DNA of 64,000 nt, from NCBI GenBank assembly GCA_032821775.1, contig JAVLRN010000006.1, positions 3,100,001 through 3,164,000 on the forward strand, given 5' to 3'. Every line of letters begins with the position of its first letter. The stretch's first letter is position 1. This document shows, piece after piece, positions 47,488 through 60,106 of this stretch. Under the pieces are notes generated by a model. It had not been told where the DNA came from. It worked only from the letters and a program-made list of their open reading frames with translations, and searched no databases. The stretch is from Sanguinoderma infundibulare. Its lineage: Eukaryota; Basidiomycota; Agaricomycetes; Polyporales; Polyporaceae. The translations under genes were made by a program, and so were the position numbers.

Positions 47488-49176
47488 ATGACGACGAGGA
47501 ATCAGAGCGGCGGCCGCATCCTCAGCATCCAGTCCCATGTTGCCTACGGCTATGTCGGTGGAAAGGCTGCTGTATTCCCGCTCCAGTGCCTCGGATATGA
47601 TGTTGACGTGAGTGGGTCCCAGTCTTTCATTGCTGCCGTCGTCTTCCACTCCAGGCTAGAGATCGAAGCGCTTCCTAACTTCCGGGTGCATAGGTGGTGA
47701 ACACAGTCAATTTCTCCAACCATTCTGGTGAGTTGATGGTCTTCGAGAGTATTCAGAGAGCTGACGACAGCTTGCAGGTTATGGCCACTTCGGCGGATCT
47801 AGAGCATCCGCAGAAGAACTCTCGCGGATCTTCGAAATCATGGAGCAGAATGAGCTACTAATACCCGAGAGACTGCTCACAGGTCCGACTTACCTTTCCA
47901 AGTATGCAATTGCCTCTCACGCCCCTGGAATATAGGTTATGTGCCTGGTGCTCAGGCAACATCAGCGGTCACCGCGTTGGCTGAAAGGCTTCGAGAACGT
48001 CGTCCAGAGCTCATATACCTCCTAGATCGTACGTGCTCAAATTTTCTTGATATTCACGAAACTTGACGACATCCTCAGCCGTTTTGGGAGATTCTGGACG
48101 GCTATACGTTTCCCCGGAGGTCGTGCCCATATACCGCAATGCTCTTCGATTAGCCACCATTATCACGCCTAACTGGTTTGAGGTCGAGTATGTCTGAACA
48201 TTCTCCAGGGAACTGCTAGCCTTGTAACTAGCCATATTGAGACCCGGCCTAAAAACGTAAAGGAGACGGTGGACAGGAAGGTATCGCGAGGACCGGAACT
48301 AGGATTGTAACAGGAAGCCATTTCTGGTCCTGTTACAAGGCTGTTCCGGCCAGCGATATCTGCCATTGCCCGTCGTGAAGGCACGTCGCGCTTAACGGCC
48401 GAGCACGATTCGGAGGCCCATTTTGACAGTTAGACCTAAAGGATGGCCTCTGTGTGGTTCTGTCTCGTTCTCTTCCCCGTCTTGGACCACGCACGCGAGG
48501 GCCTCCCTTAACGGCTAGTGACAAGATTAGGGTGTGAGACTTTACACTGTTCTGACTATACTGCAGGGTCCTTACAGACACCAAACTCACCGACGCCGCC
48601 TCCCTCCGGCAGGCCATCCGAACCCTTCATGAAACATACCACGTTCCCCACGTAGTCGTCAGCTCCATACCCCTCAAGGCCTGGCTTCTCGATCTCCTTC
48701 CCCCACACCTCCGTCCAGCCACCTCCGCCTCCGCCTTCCTCGCCTGCATCGCGTCCTCTCAACAAGGTGCCGACGTTGCCGTCTACGCCATCACCTTTCC
48801 ATGCCTCCCAGGCTACTTCTCCGGTGTCGGCGACCTCTTCTCCGCCCTCGTCCTCGCGCACTTCGATGAACGCAAAGCCCAACCGACGGCATCCAGCGAC
48901 AAGTCGGACTCGGAGACACCGTTGTCGCGCGCGGTGTCGCACGCGGTGAGCAAGACGCACGCGATGCTCGTGCTCACCCATGAGGCTGCGGCGATGCTCC
49001 CCGAGGACGAGCGGACGGCGACGGACGAGGAGGCGGACGCTCGCGAGCCGATGCGGAAGATCAGGCGGATGCGCGGCCGCGAGCTGCGCTTGATCCAGGG
49101 ACAGGACATCATTCGAGGTACGCAGCCTGTAGAGCATAGAACGCTGCAACTTTGGGATGGGTTCTGGGGGGCGTAG
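47488..49176 (+). CDS. pdxK: Pyridoxal kinase, copy D
   Basis: Same six-exon structure and motifs as the other copies, with the short element at 48216-48530. Intron 1 starts GTGAGTGGGTCCC as in copy A. It has a Pro-to-Ala change in the PLKPWLL segment (AWLL here). No frame lesion seen, so it is probably functional. The upstream region matches copies B and C. Confidence 0.88.
48216..48530. mobile_element. TIR element in intron 5 of pyridoxal kinase D
   Basis: Copy of the 315-bp element at 23857-24171. Confidence 0.65.
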
Positions 49177-49379
49177 AAGTTCAAGGACCGCAATATTACT
49201 TTGCACGTAATTGGTGTTCAGTGGTTGGCGATGTACCTGATGTCAAACGTGCGACGAGCTACAACGAGCCATACCTACTTCAAGTCTGGCTTTTGTGCCA
49301 CCACTGGCAAAAACGGTAATGGACACTGCCGGATGCACTCAGCGCTGACCCCCGAGGACAGCGACCCACCCACACAATC

Positions 49380-49811
49380 CCCCTAATCTCCTCTCTCTCA
49401 TCGACGACTAGAGCAACACAGGTCCCCCTCATCCTCCTCCTCCCCACCTCCTGACAACTTCACAGTTCTTGAACAGCCCCGCCGAATTCAAGCTGGACCT
49501 GCTGTACGCTTGTCTCGACTATGACATCAACAAGCTTGCTTCAATCGGAGGGGACGGGTTTCTCCCGGCATCATGGTCGTCCAGCGTGCCAACTCGATCT
49601 CGGAGACTTCACTCTCTAGCGATGATGTAGCCATCGGCTTCAAGACCAGAGCCATCTACGAGCAAACGTGGACATGCTCACCAGGCTCGAGCGCGACAGG
49701 TTGCTGGAGATGTACGATCGATCCGAGAGTATGCGCCCTCGTGGAGCAGGCATAGCAGCTTTCCTGTTCGAAGGTCTTTACCTGCGAAACCAAGAAGGCC
49801 GGGCAGAGTAG
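49380..49811 (+). pseudogene. Unidentified gene fragment, unit D copy
   Basis: Copy of 12090-12521 with an extra 1-nt deletion near 49670 that breaks the open segment of the other copies. Confidence 0.35.
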
Positions 49812-50459
49812 TTGCCCCGGCTCGGCGATGTGCTCTTATAACTCTTCTCTTATCTGGCACTCATATCTCCGAGTTAAGCACTGATGCGGGCATCTTCGGT
49901 ATTGGCAAAGAAGAGGGAGGAGTGCTGCTTCGGAGAAACCTCGTGCCGTGCTGCCGTGGACTCAGGCTTCGGTGGTTAAACGCTAAGGGACCGATTCCAG
50001 GGAGTCTACTGGGAAGAGTTCTTGCTGAGAAACATTGACCCACCAAGATCTGTATTTCAGGAATATCATAGAATAAGACACATCCGCTTCAAGTCGACTG
50101 AATGTTTCGCGAGCTATTCCCACGTTGCGCTTGAGGGGCCGGATGGGCGCTTGTAACCCATCCTTTCCTAATCGGGTAGCTGTGTTGAACTCCGCCGTCC
50201 ACGCCCCGCATGTTGCGATTTGCAACCAACCGCCAACATACTCCTTCCCCGTCAGGCTTCCTTGTTCACAGGATTCTTTATCATGTCGTATTGTGAGCCA
50301 TATCTGGAAGGACTTGTCTGCACAGAAACTGACTCACGTCGTGCCCAGGTCGCCGTGTGGCCAAATCACCGACGGGATTGAGCCACCTTCCGTAGCTCCA
50401 GGCGTATGCCGTTCTGGCGCACAAAAGAACAGTCGGAGTTTGTAAACACCTCCTCGTGC

Positions 50460-50467
50460 GTATAAAA
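50460..50467 (+). promoter_or_regulatory. TATA box of the FunK1 kinase gene
   Basis: GTATAAAAAG about 105 bp upstream of the ATG at 50570. The same box is kept at 13174 before stub A and altered before stub B. Confidence 0.5.
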
Positions 50468-50569
50468 AGCCGAAGCATTCCATAATTTGATACACTCCTT
50501 CTGTCTACAACAATTGCGCGTTCGAACCGAGGCAAGGAACTCGCGACTCTCCTCATCGACGAGTGCGGT

Positions 50570-53500
50570 ATGGGTCCACGCTTCCATCTGCTCGGCGATG
50601 AGCTCTTCTCCGAGTTGTTCTCTACCCCCGGCCCCAGTGAAAAGGAGCGCGAGAAGTTCAAGGAGCCGGAGCTCTCTGAGGGCGTGGCAAAGCGTGCGAT
50701 TTACCCAGAACTGGTGCGTTGCTCCGATCGCTCACCGCTCCTACATACCCATCTAATCGAGACTGTAGCTGCGTAGGCCAAGGTCATCCAGTCCATCTTG
50801 GACGCCGCGGGGTGCAACGACCTGCACTTCTTGGATACTGCGAACCACAAGGCCAAGGACGGCAATTCGGGCAAGAAGCATACGTTTAACGACGGCGGGA
50901 TCTACACGAAATCCTCCTTGGCATGCGCGGCGACCGACTTCACCGCCGACGATCGCAAGAAGAGCCGCATGAAAGCGTCGGTCCTGGAGAAGCGTGCTCT
51001 CGGGCGTCGGTCCTGGTTCTGGATTGACGTTCCATTCGAGGCTACAGGCGCGGACCAGCGCTCTGCATTCTATTTCAAGACCAAGCCGAGAGGATACAAG
51101 CGTAAGTTTGCGACTTCGGCTGCTGGTGCTTCCCGATCAGCGAAAGATGCTGGTCAGGCTTCGGAGAAGGCTACAGAGGCCGCAACCGAGGGCGCGGATC
51201 AAGAGGAGCAAGGACATGCGGACGAGGATGAGGAAAGTGGTGGCGTCGCGGCAGAGGCTGGAGGAGAAGCTGGCGAGGTCGCCGTGCGGAACGCCCCCGA
51301 AGCAACGAACGCCAGAGCAGCTGCGGGCGCTGAGGGCGGCGCCAAGTCGACCGCCGAACGGAAGACCACAACGCGGAACGTGCCGCCCTTCATCAGGCTT
51401 TCGAAGGAGGGAGAAGTCGCGCTTGGACAATTCCTCGAGTACCACATGAACGTCTTCAAGTTCCAGCACCGCACCTTCTGCTTCTCTGTCTACGTCTGCT
51501 ACGACATGGCGCGCCTCTGCTACTTTGACCGCTCTGGAGTCTACGTTACGGAGCCGTTCCTGTGGATCAAGAAGACGTCGCTCCTGCACGACTTCGTCTG
51601 GAAGCTCGCGAAGTTGATGATAGCGAAGGGTCCGGCGGCCCTTGGACGGGACCCGACTGCGAAGCTCGCGGAACCCGAAGCGAAGGCCAAGTTCATTGCG
51701 CTCAAGGACTCCACCACGCTTGAGGCGCACATTCAAGAGGGTTTCAACAAGGCGACGGCGGACAACTCTCCGATCTACGAACTTGAGGTCCATCCCGGAC
51801 AGCCGTCGCAGGACGAGTGGTTCCCCAACGAGGCCTTCCCCCCGCCAGAGGTGTTCGGCAGACTTCCGACGAGCGATCCCCACCCCGACCCGTCACAGTG
51901 CGCGGATCAGTCCCCGCCGTCGTCATCCAACCATCCTCTGCCATCATCGCCACCCAATCCCGACCCTCCCGTCCGCCGATTCCTTGTCGGGCGACCCCAC
52001 TTCTCTGCCGACTCGCTCATCGGCCGATGCACTACCGGGTTCTACGCTCTCGACGTCACAGACGTCGACGAGGAGAAGTGGCGCGTCTGCTTCCTCAAAG
52101 ACTCGTGGCGCCCCTTCGTTCCATATCGCACCCGCCCCGAGCACCTCGTCTATCAGCGACTCTACCAGCATGGCGTCACCCCTGCCCAGGGCATCGCGAC
52201 ATTGATCTGTGGCGGCGACGTTGGCGGTCATAGGGCTCAAATGACTAGGGTGCAGGACCACTTGCCAGAGACTAAACGGCCGGTCCCTCGTGTCCACTAT
52301 CGGCTCGTCGTCGAAGAGATCGGCAGGCGCCTACAAGACTTCCGTAACTTCGCAGAGCTCTCGGCAATATTCTCGGATGCGATGAAAGGTACGCAGTTAC
52401 CAATTGAATGTGTCATCATATACGCTTACCGTGAATTTTAGCCCATTACAAAGCTTGGAACTCGGCAAAGGTTCTTCATCGCGACATCAGTGTGGGCAAC
52501 ATCATGATTCGCAGCAAACAGGGCAACAAGCATCGGGGTTTCCTCATTGACTGGGATTTGTCCCGTTTGGCCTGTGAACTGGCGATTGGGCCAGTCAAAC
52601 CCGATCGCACGGTATGTTCCCCTTCTATCGATTGTGGGTTGGACGCGTCTCGCTCACGCATTCATTCAGGGTACATGGCAGTTCCGTTCCGCCTTGTCCC
52701 TCCTATACCCATATAAACCATACCGGGACACCGACGATATCGAATCCTTCGTCCATGCGTACATCTACCTCGTCCTCCGGTTTCATATCGTCGAGTTACA
52801 CTCTCTTCAAGAACTCATCATGACGCTGTTCGATAGCGTGTCATTGATCAACGGTATCAAGGTCGGCGGTGATAGGAAGCTCGCATTCTTCCAAGCAGGC
52901 GCTAACCTACCCTTCACCATTCCTCTCAATCCCGGCCTCGAGGACCTCGTCCGAAAACTCGTCGTGACATGTGCCGACACGTACGACAGCATCGACTTAG
53001 TTGAGATGGAACGTCGCTACGGCTTCGGACTTGACGAATCCGACGACGACAAGGATCCTCAGCCTGCTCCTTCGGACCCCCATGATGACGTCGATTCGGA
53101 CGACGATGGCATCCCCTGCGCCGACGCGTTCGACCCGGCTTTCGTCAAGGCAAGCCTGAGTTCTCGCCGGAAGTCAGCGCCGGGCACAGATCCTTGCGTC
53201 CTGCAAGGATCCATGTCGACGCACGGCCAGCTGATACGTTACTTTAGGCAACATTCACGTTCTGAGGCTATCGGCGACAAAGCAAGCGATCAGGTCGTGG
53301 CGAGGATGCACGAGATCGTCTACAAACCCTCCATCGGCCCCGAGAATCACCGCATCGGCACTATCTCTTCCACTGGAACCTACCTGTCGTCTGATCCTAT
53401 CATCTCCCGCTCGAATCAGGGCTCGAAAGTCGCGACCGGCTCATCCGACGAGGACGAGATGCCAGTCCCAGACGGAGAGGACCTTGACATGGAGGAGATG

Positions 53501-53788
53501 TCTCCCCTTCAAATTCCTATGCTCCACACCGACCTCGGGTTCTCGTCTCCCGAGCCTGGTCCGTCTCGCCACGCTGCTCGCAAGGATGCTGACGTTCCCG
53601 ACTTCGACTTGGATCACCTCGCTGTCTCTGCTCCCGCCGCATCGTCCTCTCCGGCCCCTTCCGTCGGAACACGGAACTTGAGGAAGCGGAAGCAGAAGGA
53701 CGCTGGCCCGAGCAACGGTAGCGATCGTGACGAGGGCCCCTCGTTGACCAAGCCGAAGGCTAAGCGTCAAAGGAAGGCTAAATCGTGA
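50570..53788 (+). CDS. FunK1-type fungal protein kinase, full length
   Basis: Exons 50570-50713, 50777-52388, 52442-52611 and 52670-53788 (all GT-AG, in frame) give 1,014 residues. The N-terminal third is the FunK1-specific region (SWFWIDVPFEATGADQRSAF, FCFSVYVCYDMA), followed by an acidic Ala/Glu/Gly-rich linker within it. The kinase core includes RVCFLKDSWRPF (candidate ATP-binding Lys), VLHRDISVGNIMI (catalytic HRD and Asn), GFLIDWDLSRLA (DWD in place of DFG) and GTWQFRSA. The C-terminal tail has acidic patches and basic clusters (LRKRKQK, KAKRQRKAK) that could be nuclear localisation signals. FunK1 kinases are expanded in Agaricomycetes; their targets are poorly known. The gene is the likely parent of stubs A and B and of the inverted fragment at 46076-46699. 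Confidence 0.88.
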
Positions 53789-55347
53789 AGCGTCTCGAGC
53801 GTGGCGGTGCGCGCGATTTCTCGTTTCCTCGTTGGCGGATGGTGTACGGAAGCTTCCTCTTCTCGCCGATCCTTTACGTTTACTCTTCGTGTAGACCATC
53901 GCAACTTGCTTTGTATATCACGTGTCAATCAACCTCGAATATAGTGTATTTGCACCACCGTCATTGGTATTGATAGCATCGAAGTTGCCTGTCGCGCACT
54001 TTGATGACGATGGCCTTCCGCGGATCCAAAACGGATGTTATGATGCCCCGGTTCAGGCTCATTACTGCTTGTGGATCATTTACCAATTCCTTGGGCCAAC
54101 CATCGAAAGTGCCAGAGCTTAACCACCACCCAGAGACTGAGCTTGTTTGGCGACAGCCTCGTCTGCCTTCCTAATTATGACGTTGCCGCTTTGGGTATCG
54201 ACGAGTTTGAAGTGGGTCGCTACTAGCAGTGTGCGCAGGTCGACACACAATGACGCGACGTACTTACTAGAAGTGAACATCAATCGCGTCAATACTGCAG
54301 AACCCCTCCACTGAGTCAAGGCAGCATATTTTTGCGGGAAGGAGTTTGCGCCGATGGCTTCAAGACTGCGGGGAGGGCCGCATGTCATCATGGGATTAAC
54401 GTCCACGACGGCTTTGCTCTCTGTACTTTTCTCTCTTACTTGTTCTAATCTCTGCCGCGGTCTTGGCTTATCCGTGGATGGAGGGGGCGGACAAAGTACC
54501 CAGATCCTGGAAGGTCGCAAACGTCCGCAAGGGTTCTGGTACCTTAAAGCAAGCCCCTCCGAGTGGGCCAAAGGCTTGCGCGGAGCACGAGATTTCGTTC
54601 GGAGCTAACGCTGGTGAGCCCCTCCGCGTGCGGCGCTTCGAACTCCGCTAGCAACTTTCTACTCCGCCGCAGGGTACGGCATTCGACTGAACTTCAGCCT
54701 CAACGTGGCACTGCCAACCCCCTGACATCCAGCAACATCCCAATGGTTTCCCAATTCTTATCGTCTTTTTCTTCGGTGTACTTCCTTGGGGAATCAATAC
54801 GCGCGTGCGAGCTGTCCCAAACGGCAAAATTAGGCACTGGCACACTTCCCTCCACCGCTTTGCTCGCGCTAACGCCAATATTATAATCCTAGGCGACATC
54901 TTTCTGCGGCCAAGTCTTGATTATGGCATTATGGTTAATGCGGAGTGATGTGGCGCGGCCTAGCCTGTGCTTCATACTCTGCGCATTAGGGCGGTCTCTA
55001 CCTGCGGTCTGGCCGCAGCCGCTGTTGTGTGCGATTCAGTCGGAGGAATACTGACGCTCGCCTCCAAATCATTACGGTGTTCGAGACCTTACGCGTCTCC
55101 GGATATTTTTGGAGCCGCTAAGGTCGCATCGGTCACAATTCCGATTTGTGAACGCTGAAGAGTTCACAGTGCTTCTGCCGAGGACACGGAGCTATGCTCG
55201 CCCCACTGGAGCTGCTTCACGCGCCGCAATCGTGAATCAAACTTTGAGCTTCTCTCTCCGATATAAAGCAGAGCAGCGAGCCGTGGACTCCACCATCTTC
55301 CTGCCCTCATCTCGTTCTCGCTCAGACGACCCTGCAAGAGAAAAACC
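53789..55347. other. Intergenic region with a weak minus-strand open frame
   Basis: No recognised gene. A minus-strand frame of 150 codons (54119-54571) contains a plausible intron (GTAAGTACG to CTGCTAG, about 54275-54230). Splicing it gives a C-terminus ending FKLVDTQSGNVIIRK, ADEAVAKQAQSL. It could be the 3' end of a small gene or a remnant. The stretch 54900-55300 shows nothing beyond a TATAAA box at 55262, about 90 bp before the next gene. Confidence 0.3.
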
Positions 55348-57009
55348 ATGGCTACCCCGGGCGAAGTGGCCGAGATCGTGGCCGAATACAGCAGCGTGTA
55401 TGTCAATCCCACTCAATCTTCGTTGTGTTGACCGGATGCGAGATGGTAGTACTACAACAGCGTTGTTGGATCCTACATAAACGTGGCGACGTCAGGTGAG
55501 TTCTCCGTTATTCGAGGATGTAGTCCTCGCAGAGTCGTTTATTTTGCTTTCTTGTAGTGTTCTTCATCTACGATTGTGCCCTCACTTTTGGGGATGAAGT
55601 GAACTACTTTTGGACGGGTAAATTCACCGGCGCCGCTGCTCTGTTCTTCTTGAACAAGTATATAACCCTCGCCGTCTACATTACAAGCCTTGCGCCTACT
55701 GAAGATATGTCCGATCAGGTTCGTGTTCTTGCACGTAGGGGTGTATTTTTCTATTGCTCACTACGCATGCCAGAGGTGGATTAGCACGACGTATCTTTCA
55801 GGAGTGTCAACGCTGATGTATGCGATAGCTGTGCAACGTTCGGGATCTCCTTCTATGTTCTCGGGTTGGTCCCGTTTCTCATATGGGCAGGTGTGTCACG
55901 ATCGACAAGGCGCGGGATATGGATGCTAATGGACTTTTCGTAGCGTTCTCAGGCTTGAGAGCCTACGCCCTGGCCGCCAGGCGGTGGCCTCTATCGGTGG
56001 TCGTATTCATCCTGTCGATCGTGCCGGTTGCGATTAACTTGGTAATGGCATTTAAGAATTGCGAGATGCCGCTACTCATGACTCGGACGTGAAGTCAAAC
56101 TTCAAATGGGGTGTCCAGGGAATCGAGGCGTCCGGTGGCTGCACGGCTGCGAACTTCACACCTATCTCTCTGGTTCGAAAGTACGTGCTTTTCCGAGCAA
56201 TCGAAATGCCCAATGTTCCTTCTCCTCACCCATCATCGCCTGCAGATGTGCGTCCTATGACATTATCCAGAGCGTTCGCACACCCTGAGATCCTCATTCT
56301 CTCTAGTCACAATCGCGTCCCGGACATGTCTGATTGCTGCAGACTGTCTGCTCATCCTTCAGACCTGGTCTGCACTAGCAACGAGGGGACAGTTGCGCAG
56401 CGCGCAGTCAAAGAACACATTCGCAAACGTGCTTCTTCGCGATGGTATGAGCCTCGAGTCATAATAATCAATTATACGCCGAGGCTGACAGAGTTGGGAC
56501 CTGGTCCGAACAGGAACAATATATTTCATGCGAGTATTCGGTATTACGTCGCATCGGGACAACACCCCCTCATAACCACTCAGAATACTGCTAGCTCTCA
56601 ACAGCTTACACCTCACATTTTCCCTGTTGTCTGTGAGTATCGCGTAACTTTCGACCGGCTGGCAGCGATCACTCGCGCTAACCCAAGGCACACAGCTCGC
56701 GACGCCCACTCTGGAGCGGGCGAGCTACGTGAGCGCGTTCATCGAACCGTGCGTCCAACCCTTTCTTGCTTGTCTGATCCTGTGCCGTTTCAAATGGTTG
56801 TATCTACCACTAGCTCGACCTCGATCTTGGTCATGCGTTTCCTTCTCCACCTCCAATCCGCGAACCGCAAAGCGCTCGACTTGGATCCTACGTCGAGCAG
56901 CGAAGAGTCTCACACCGGAAGTTCGGTCATATTCGATCGCGTGGTCGGCTCCGTCGCCGCGTCTTTATCCCCGGAGGATTATTTAGAAGCCGATGACATC
57001 AGTTTCTGA
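55348..57009 (+). CDS. DUF6533-type seven-helix membrane protein
   Basis: A multi-exon gene typical of Agaricomycetes. ATG at 55348, then an intron of about 50 nt, YYNSVVGSYINVATS, another intron, and the hallmark VFFIYDCALTFGDEVNYFW and GKFTGAAALFFLNKYITLAV. Later exons give helices RAYALAARRWPLSVVVFILS, VTIASRTCLIAADCLLILQT, LLRDGTIYFM and ILLALNSLHLTFSLLS, then EPSTSILVMRFLLHLQSANR and a stop at 57009. The last joins use a GTCGCA donor and a GTGCGT donor. I could not settle the splice pattern between about 56035 and 56330. Function unknown; probably an integral membrane protein. The last conserved helix and the QSANR motif support a complete gene. Confidence 0.75.
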
Positions 57010-57081
57010 TAAACGTAGTTGTACGAATACAATAGCTTCAGGCTCGTGCTCTCTATGCCATCCCTGACGTCCTTCCACGAA

Positions 57082-58155
57082 TCACTTTAGCTGGAGGAGA
57101 TCCACCATGATCCTCCTCGCCTCGTCGTTGACGAGAACGTCGGCGGGCTTTCGGTGATACCACCCGTTGGCAAACATCAAATGCCGCTCGTAGTCCTGCG
57201 AACGCGCGATGAGACAAAAGAACAAAGGTGCGATGGGGACCGCCGAGCGAGTATGACGCACCTTGCTCGCGCAGTCTATGCCGCAATAGGTCACGTGGAG
57301 CGCATCCGGGCACTCATCTATGCATCGGATCAACTGGATCTCTGCCTGCCTGCGCTTCCGCAAGTTCCCCGGACAGGTCGGCAGAGCGCACGCTGGCGCG
57401 AACAACCCGTCGGCAGGTTCGTCACACATGATGTGGATCTCCTGGAGGTTCGCGTGCATCTGGAACGTTTCCAGCGCGGACCACAGAGCGGCGTATCGCG
57501 TGTCGCGAGAGACGAGGTCGATGTGGAGTTCTCGCGCGAGGTCCCTCAGGTCCATGCCGACCATGGCCACCGCGCGGCTGATGAACTGTACGTTGGCGGC
57601 CTTGAGTGCGTGATTGGCCGCGCGGATGAGGAGCTCGACGGCCGGTCGGATCTGGTCGTGGGTATCCCTCCCCGACTTCGCGCAGACCTTCATTTGTTCC
57701 AGAAGGACGCGATACCGATCGTGCAACAGTCCTGCCAAGACGGAGTGGCATTGACCGACGACGAGAAGCGAAGCGGGCTGCGGACCAAAGCCGGGCCAGT
57801 GGAGCATTGGCGACTGGGGGATGAGGTCGAGAGGGTCGGTAGGAGGATGAGGTATATAATCGCTCATAACCCTGGATGGAAAACGATATATTCAGCTCGG
57901 GCCGAAGGAAGCGGCAATGGGACGGGTTACTCACCGGACGGCAAAGTCGAGGAGGGAAAACAACTCTGGGTTGGTGCTCGGACGGCGGTTGGTGCGCGCA
58001 AGTCGCACGAGCTCGGCATTAGGATGGTCATCCAGTCGCTGCCTGCATTCTATTTTGAGTTCCAGCTGTTGGTCATGTCTCGTAATTGGGTCGTCAATGG
58101 TGTGGAGCCAGTTCCGGGTGAGAACGAGGTATTGGATCCACTGGTTTCCGGACAT
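57082..58155 (-). CDS. MYND-like zinc-binding protein, hypothetical
   Basis: Minus-strand gene. Exon 1 is 58155-57935 (starts MSGNQWIQYLVLTRNW), an intron ends at CCATCCAG, and exon 2 starts at VMSDYIPHPP. A further intron (GTGCGTCAT to TTCGCAG, about 57266-57200) joins CGIDCASK to DYERHLMFANG. The C-terminal part has the cysteine pattern CALPTC, RCIDEC and YCGIDC, followed by DYERH, as in a degenerate MYND zinc finger, which usually mediates protein binding. The N-terminal helical region has no family I recognise. The start is the first ATG in the open exon. Confidence 0.6.
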
Positions 58156-60106
58156 GATGCTTGCAGAAAGGCTAGGCAGTGGCGGACAAACAGTAGAGCG
58201 CGATAGGCAGGAGGAGGAGTGGTGATGCTTAGGAGATGTACTTGCGCTCCTAATATAGTGCGCTGCCTGCTGGCCAAAGCGTCACGGAGGGTCGCCAAAG
58301 CGTGAATCCGTCGACGCATTGTGGACGACTGCACAGAAATGCGGTATTCAGCGGTATTCGTGCTATTGATGTGCGATAGCAACTGAGCTTTGTGAGAGGG
58401 TCGAAAAACAATTATGTGCTGGCGCGGCAGCCTGTGCGTTCAGTATGTCAGTGGCTCAGCGCGCAAACAATTATCGACGACACTCACCGTATTGAGACAG
58501 TATTACAAAGAGATACTGCTATTCGGATGTCGCGGATGTCCCGCGTAAGCTTAATCAAGCGAGAACAAGGGCGCTCAGGCCGTCGGGACAAGAAGTTGGA
58601 GTTGGCCGGGTTACTATGTCAGCACGCATGTGTCGAGAGCGCTCGCAGGCGGTGACGCAAACTGGTTGGAATGGGCGTCCATGCCTGTGAGCTAAGTAGG
58701 CCGCTTTGGCCCAGTCAACGACTCAATCGGAGATTTTGGGGGGACAATTGTTCGATTCCCCCTGGCACGCCGGATAGCCGTGACGAGTCCGAATCGGAAC
58801 TTGAGCTGACTCGAGGCTCGAGCAGATAGAACAGCGAAGTTCAACGTTCAGTATCTATTCAATAGATGTTAGCAGTGACCAAAATCAACCTCACATCCTG
58901 CCGTCATTCATAACGTACGAAACGTAACCACCCCCAAGAGACCGAGCTTGGGGAAAGGAAGATTGTCCTCAGGACCCCACCCCCCACCATGGTTTCGCAG
59001 CCGGTCCTTCCCGTTCCCCCATGAGCGTGCGCGACGAGCTCCTCCACAAGCACGGCACCTGACTCCGCGGTACGCTCCAGGCCGGCCGCTTCATAGCGCG
59101 CCCCTCGCGCTACTGTCCAGTCGCAGACCCACCCCACCCCGCCCCGCGTCCGTATTCGCTTCGGCCCGTTCACCAGTCGTTCACCTCGCGGCATGCCGGC
59201 GCTGGACGTCTGCCTTCGAGTTCGAACGGGCAGAGGCCCGGAGGTCGACATTGCCTTCTGAGGTTGCGCATCAGTTAGTTACGTGAGGGAGGGAGTTCCG
59301 AAGAACACTCACATTCAACAGACTGCTTCGTTTGGTGCGATGGGCTGCTGGTGGACGCGCGTGTGATACAAACGCCTCGGCACAGTCTCGAGTCAACACG
59401 CCAATTTACATTGCAAACAGCCAGCTCTCAGGGTGACGCACACGCGACACCGCTTAGGCGGTGCTGGGTACGCGACGAGGCTCAATGCGATAGGGCCTGG
59501 ACATGGACAGGCGCGACGTGCACGGGCCTGAAGACGCCTTGAGAAGGCTCAGCGTGGTCGCTTGACAGGGAGCTGGGAAGGTCGACGTCTGACGTCTGGT
59601 GTGGTCTATGTCAGCTCCTACGTGTGGTGATATGCGGAGAGGAAGAAGGGCGCACCAGATCGCACTTTTGAACATTCAACGTTAACGTTCGTCGCTCGTT
59701 CCGACCTGCGAAAGTGACGGGGGATGAACAAGGCAAAGATGAGAGACGCACCTCGGAACGCGAGCAGAAACTGAACGTACAGTATGCCAGTATGCGTAGG
59801 ACGATGTCCAACTGATACTATCACTGTCACTGATACGTATACACATTACTTTGATCGCTTCTACCCGAGATTACGCGAACGTAGCCTACGCGAGGTGGAG
59901 GTCTAAGCGTCTGGTCATGATGCTGACTTATAGTACATGGTATATACTGCTCCGTAACCCCCGAAAACGATAATGAACAATGTCGAGAACGAGAGAACGT
60001 AAAACGACAGGCAAGAGAGCGAGCGACGACGAACAGCGAATTCGAAGAAAGCAAGCAGCGTCACGAAACGACCGACAACAGTACTAGCACTACTATCCGG
60101 TGCAGG
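58156..60106. other. Intergenic region, no confident gene
   Basis: Scattered short open frames; the longest (minus, 58904-59251, 115 codons) has no recognisable domain. A stretch resembling a tRNA T arm (TTCGATTCCCCC at about 58750) does not fold as a tRNA. Confidence 0.35.

Larger units (their letters stand above)
47370..51747. repeat. Array unit D (partial), right end of the array
   Basis: Pyridoxal kinase D plus the FunK1 module. Homology to the stubs of units A and B ends at GAGGGTTTCAA (51747), inside the full-length kinase gene. Confidence 0.8.

Noticed and set aside
9849..51747. A giant Starship-like or Helitron element carrying the whole array
   Set aside because: No tyrosine recombinase, Rep/helicase or characteristic ends were found; border genes are the parents of internal fragments, which fits local tandem duplication better.
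58680..58790. Possible tRNA gene (T-loop-like TTCGATTCCCCC)
   Set aside because: The 5' half of the T stem is displaced by extra bases, and no acceptor, D or anticodon arms could be paired.
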